A stretch of DNA of 64,000 bases from the NCBI RefSeq assembly GCF_014652535.1, contig NZ_BMYZ01000001.1:1302001-1366000 (forward strand). Direction: 5' to 3'. Within the stretch, counting starts at the first letter, position 1. Every line of letters begins with the position of its first letter. Below are positions 61,481 to 64,000 of this stretch, in pieces. Made by a program: the position numbers and the translations under genes. Origin of the DNA: Cellvibrio zantedeschiae. GTDB taxonomy: Bacteria > Pseudomonadota > Gammaproteobacteria > Pseudomonadales > Cellvibrionaceae. The notes beneath the pieces were generated by a model. The model worked only from the letters and a program-made list of their open reading frames with translations, searched no databases and was not told the origin of the DNA.

Positions 61481-61556
61481 CTTTCTAATCATTGACCGTT
61501 TAAGCCATGGCTTTGCTTTCACGTATGCGAAGCTGCTATTTTTATAATTTATAAAT

Positions 61557-62030
61557 ATGAAGACACCACTAATAACTCGAGAAGGTCTGGAAAAGCTCAA
61601 GGCTGAGCTAGATCATCTATGGCGCGTTGAACGCCCGGACACTACGCAAAAAGTAAGTTGGGCTGCAAGCCTGGGCGACCGCTCTGAAAATGCGGACTAT
61701 CAATACAATAAAAAGCGTTTGCGTGAAATTGATCGCCGTGTGCGTTATTTGCGCAAATGCATTGAGGATTTAAAAGTCGTAGATTACTCACCTGTGCAAG
61801 AGGGCAAGGTATTTTTTGGAGCCTGGGTAGAAATAGAAAATGATGACGGCGAGCAAAAGCGCTTCCGCATAGTCGGCTACGATGAAATTTTCGACACCAA
61901 AGATTATATTTCCATTGATTCCCCCATGGCGCGCGCGCTCATCAAAAAAGAAGTGGATGATGAGGCAGTCGTGCGTACAGAAGCGGGGAAGTTTGTTTGG
62001 TATGTAACTAAAATAGAATATCAGAAGTGA
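61557..62030 (+). CDS. greB: Transcription elongation factor GreB
   Basis: This 157-residue protein has an N-terminal coiled coil with the GreA/GreB tip residues in GDRSENADYQYNKKRLREIDRRVRYL (about residues 40-65; the acidic D and E residues enter the RNA polymerase channel) and a C-terminal FKBP-like domain. GreB rather than GreA is indicated by LWRVERPDTTQKVSWAASLGD and YSPVQEGKVFFGAWVEIEND. It stimulates cleavage of backtracked RNA. It converges with the S9 peptidase gene. Confidence 0.95.
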   Translation: MKTPLITREGLEKLKAELDHLWRVERPDTTQKVSWAASLGDRSENADYQYNKKRLREIDRRVRYLRKCIEDLKVVDYSPVQEGKVFFGAWVEIENDDGEQKRFRIVGYDEIFDTKDYISIDSPMARALIKKEVDDEAVVRTEAGKFVWYVTKIEYQK

Positions 62031-62083
62031 TCTGAAAGACTCGCCATTCCGTGAAAGCCGGAGACGGCGAATCCTTAGATTTG

Positions 62084-64000
62084 TTAAGCTTGCTTGTGGT
62101 TAAAAACCTCTAAATAAAATTCCAGTTCTGCTTCAATCGCTTTTTGAATCGTTTCTGCCTGCCTGAAACCATGGCCTTCTTCTGCAAAGGTCACGTAGGC
62201 TGTTTTAATTCCTTTTGATCTTAATGCTGCAACCATAGCCTCTGCTTGATTCGGTGGTACAACTTTATCCTTTAACCCCTGTAAAAAAATCACCGGACAA
62301 TTTAATTGCTCAATGTGATGAATAGGTGAGCGAGCGCGATAAAGGTCTTGTCGTGCTGGGTATTCGCCTACCAAAGAATCCAAATAACGCGCTTCAAATT
62401 TATGGGTGTCTTTGGCAAGTGCTTCCAGGTCGCCAATACCATATAAACTTGCACCGGCCTTAAAAGTATCGCTAAAGGTGAGTGCTGCAAGTACAGTGTA
62501 ACCACCTGCGCTGCTACCGCGAATGGCGACTTTGTTTTTATCAACCAAGCCGCGTTCAATTAAATAGCGCGCGCCGCTGCATACATCAATAACATCAGTT
62601 ACACCCCAATTATTTTTTAAACGATCACGATATTCACGGCCATAACCCGTGCTGCCGCGATAATTCACATCCAACACCGCAAAGCCACGGCTGGTCCAAA
62701 ATTGAATTTTAATATTAAGCGATGTTTCTGTTGCGCCAGTGGGACCACCGTGACACATCACAATCAGTGGTGGGCGTAAGTTTTGAGGAATGATGGCGCT
62801 TTTATTTTTAGGTGCGTAATAAAATCCATGAGCAATTTCGCCATCGGTTGTCGCAAAGCTAATAGCCTCAGGTTGGGCAATATCATCACTGCTTAATAGG
62901 CCGGGATTTGCGGGAAGTACAGCTTTTATTTGGTGCTTGTAAAAACGATAAAGGACAGTGGATTGAACGGCGCCAGCTGCCAGGAAGTATGCCTGTGAGT
63001 TGTAGCAGTGAACACCCGCAATATCTTTAAAATCATTTGGAATTGTCGTGAGCGATTTATTTGGGATATTGATTAAGCCCAGATTCCATTGTCCCTTTTG
63101 GCTAAAACAACAAAATATTTCTGTGTGATTAAGGAACCCATAAGTGCTCATACCGAATATCCATTGCGGTGTTGCAAACTCCGCGGGCATATCACAAATA
63201 CAGTCGACAATGTCTAGTTTGTCAGTGCTAGGGCTTTGGGCGCGATTACCGTCGGCGCTATTGAAAGTATGGCGATAAATATTCCACCAGTTATTGCGAT
63301 CAGAGACAAAAAATAATTCGTCGTTTGGCGACCATTGGGGTTGGAACACAGATTCTGTTTTGCTGCCTGCAATAAATTGTGTGGTAGTGATATCTCCCGC
63401 AGCATTGATGCTTGCACAGTAGCATTCGCTACCATCCCATGGCATTTGCGGATGGTTCCAGCATAAGTAACTTAATTTATCGCTGGTGGAATTTAAACGC
63501 GGATTGCTGTAAAAATCGGCTCCGCTCACCAATACTTGTACATTGCCTTTTAAATCAATCGCCACAATTTCACTGCGCTCATAGATTTGTGCGGCGTGAT
63601 TCGCGTGGGTGTGGTCTTCACGAATACATATTAAACGCTGCCTTCTTTGGTCCCAGCAAAAATCAGCGTATCGATAATTATCCGGTGCTGAAAGCGCTTC
63701 TAATGTATGTGTTGCACGGTCAATTACATAAATACCTTGGTCGGCATCCAGCACACAAAAAATACGCTCAGGCGTTACCAAATAACTTGAACCACCATAT
63801 TCGTGTGCACGTGAGCGAACGCTATGAGGCGCCGCTAATACATCTTGACGCGCGCCATTGGTGAATAATTGAACTAAAGCGTTGCGGCCTTTTTCAGCCG
63901 GGCGTGATTCAAGCCAAAACACATCCAGGCCACAGGCTTGAGGCTCACTGATTTTGGCGCTCTGTTGCGTCAACATTTCTGCGGTTATGGGTGAAGGCCA
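62084..64000 (-). CDS. S9 prolyl-oligopeptidase family peptidase, partial (N-terminus beyond window end)
   Basis: The frame is open to the window end: upstream of the ATG at 63976 it continues as WPSPITAE, the usual start region of S9 peptidases (normally preceded by a few residues), so the true start lies just outside. At least 638 residues are encoded. The N-terminal beta-propeller is followed by an alpha/beta-hydrolase domain with the nucleophile in RGSSAGGYT, Asp in QGLKDKVVP and His in EEGHGF. HGGPTGATE supplies the oxyanion hole. It has no visible signal peptide and probably degrades short peptides in the cytosol (dipeptidyl-peptidase/acylaminoacyl-peptidase type). Confidence 0.92.
   Translation of the reverse strand, partial: WPSPITAEMLTQQSAKISEPQACGLDVFWLESRPAEKGRNALVQLFTNGARQDVLAAPHSVRSRAHEYGGSSYLVTPERIFCVLDADQGIYVIDRATHTLEALSAPDNYRYADFCWDQRRQRLICIREDHTHANHAAQIYERSEIVAIDLKGNVQVLVSGADFYSNPRLNSTSDKLSYLCWNHPQMPWDGSECYCASINAAGDITTTQFIAGSKTESVFQPQWSPNDELFFVSDRNNWWNIYRHTFNSADGNRAQSPSTDKLDIVDCICDMPAEFATPQWIFGMSTYGFLNHTEIFCCFSQKGQWNLGLINIPNKSLTTIPNDFKDIAGVHCYNSQAYFLAAGAVQSTVLYRFYKHQIKAVLPANPGLLSSDDIAQPEAISFATTDGEIAHGFYYAPKNKSAIIPQNLRPPLIVMCHGGPTGATETSLNIKIQFWTSRGFAVLDVNYRGSTGYGREYRDRLKNNWGVTDVIDVCSGARYLIERGLVDKNKVAIRGSSAGGYTVLAALTFSDTFKAGASLYGIGDLEALAKDTHKFEARYLDSLVGEYPARQDLYRARSPIHHIEQLNCPVIFLQGLKDKVVPPNQAEAMVAALRSKGIKTAYVTFAEEGHGFRQAETIQKAIEAELEFYLEVFNHKQA

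Noticed and set aside
62039-62074. Terminator between greB and the S9 peptidase gene
   Set aside because: An imperfect GACTCGCC/GGCGAATC pair is present, but the loop is long and no T run follows on either strand.

Overview
The window looks like the chromosome of a free-living gammaproteobacterium, probably a member of the Cellvibrionaceae (Cellvibrio or a close relative). The evidence is the Rnf operon in gammaproteobacterial order, the metG, apbC and dcd genes close together as in pseudomonads, adjacent pepA/holC and lptFG, a CopA/CopB pair, a giant cyclic-beta-glucan-synthase-like protein and several c-di-GMP enzymes. This assignment is inference; no rRNA or tRNA gene is present to confirm it. 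No insertion sequence, integrase, CRISPR array or prophage gene was seen.

Layout. 1-2.3 kb: a truncated FHA-domain gene diverges from a degenerate sigma54-activator-like AAA+ protein, with a long inverted repeat between them. 2.3-9.2 kb: mscS and the complete rnfABCDGE operon, all on the minus strand. 9.2-11.2 kb: metG. 11.3-12.4 kb: two small membrane proteins. 12.6-16.7 kb: the four-gene Anbu cluster (circularly permuted ATP-grasp, alpha-E, transglutaminase-like, Anbu proteasome homologue). 17.2-21.5 kb: an RND efflux pair without an outer-membrane channel. 21.6-25.3 kb: apbC, dcd, a BaiN/YhiN-like flavoprotein and a lipoprotein.

25.3-30.4 kb: a disordered protein, holC and pepA (minus strand) diverge from lptF/lptG. 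30.4-38.4 kb: a REC-GGDEF-REC protein, a YchJ-like protein, an acyltransferase, dinG, a YqcC-like protein, mazG and an HD-GYP phosphodiesterase. 38.4-42.5 kb: a phosphate-scavenging locus with two tandem secreted alkaline phosphatases behind a readable Pho box and a downstream His-rich periplasmic protein. 42.5-47.8 kb: a PAS/GAF/GGDEF protein and a copper-resistance group (copA, copB, a small Cys/His/Met-rich protein).

47.9-56.7 kb: one 2918-residue NdvB/Cgs-type protein. 56.7-61.4 kb: a group that resembles a stress or envelope island, with a PQQ-type sugar dehydrogenase, ferritin-like protein, DUF2789 protein, glycine-zipper protein, small unknown ORFs and a two-domain PRC-barrel protein preceded by four 16-bp tandem repeats. 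61.5-64 kb: greB and an S9 prolyl-oligopeptidase-family gene cut by the window edge.

Most genes are housekeeping. The parts most likely to reward study are the FHA/degenerate AAA+ pair, the Pho-box locus with its His-rich protein, the Anbu cluster, and the small unknown genes and repeats of the 58-61 kb group. All non-coding calls (terminators, palindromes, promoters) were made by eye, without folding or motif scoring.
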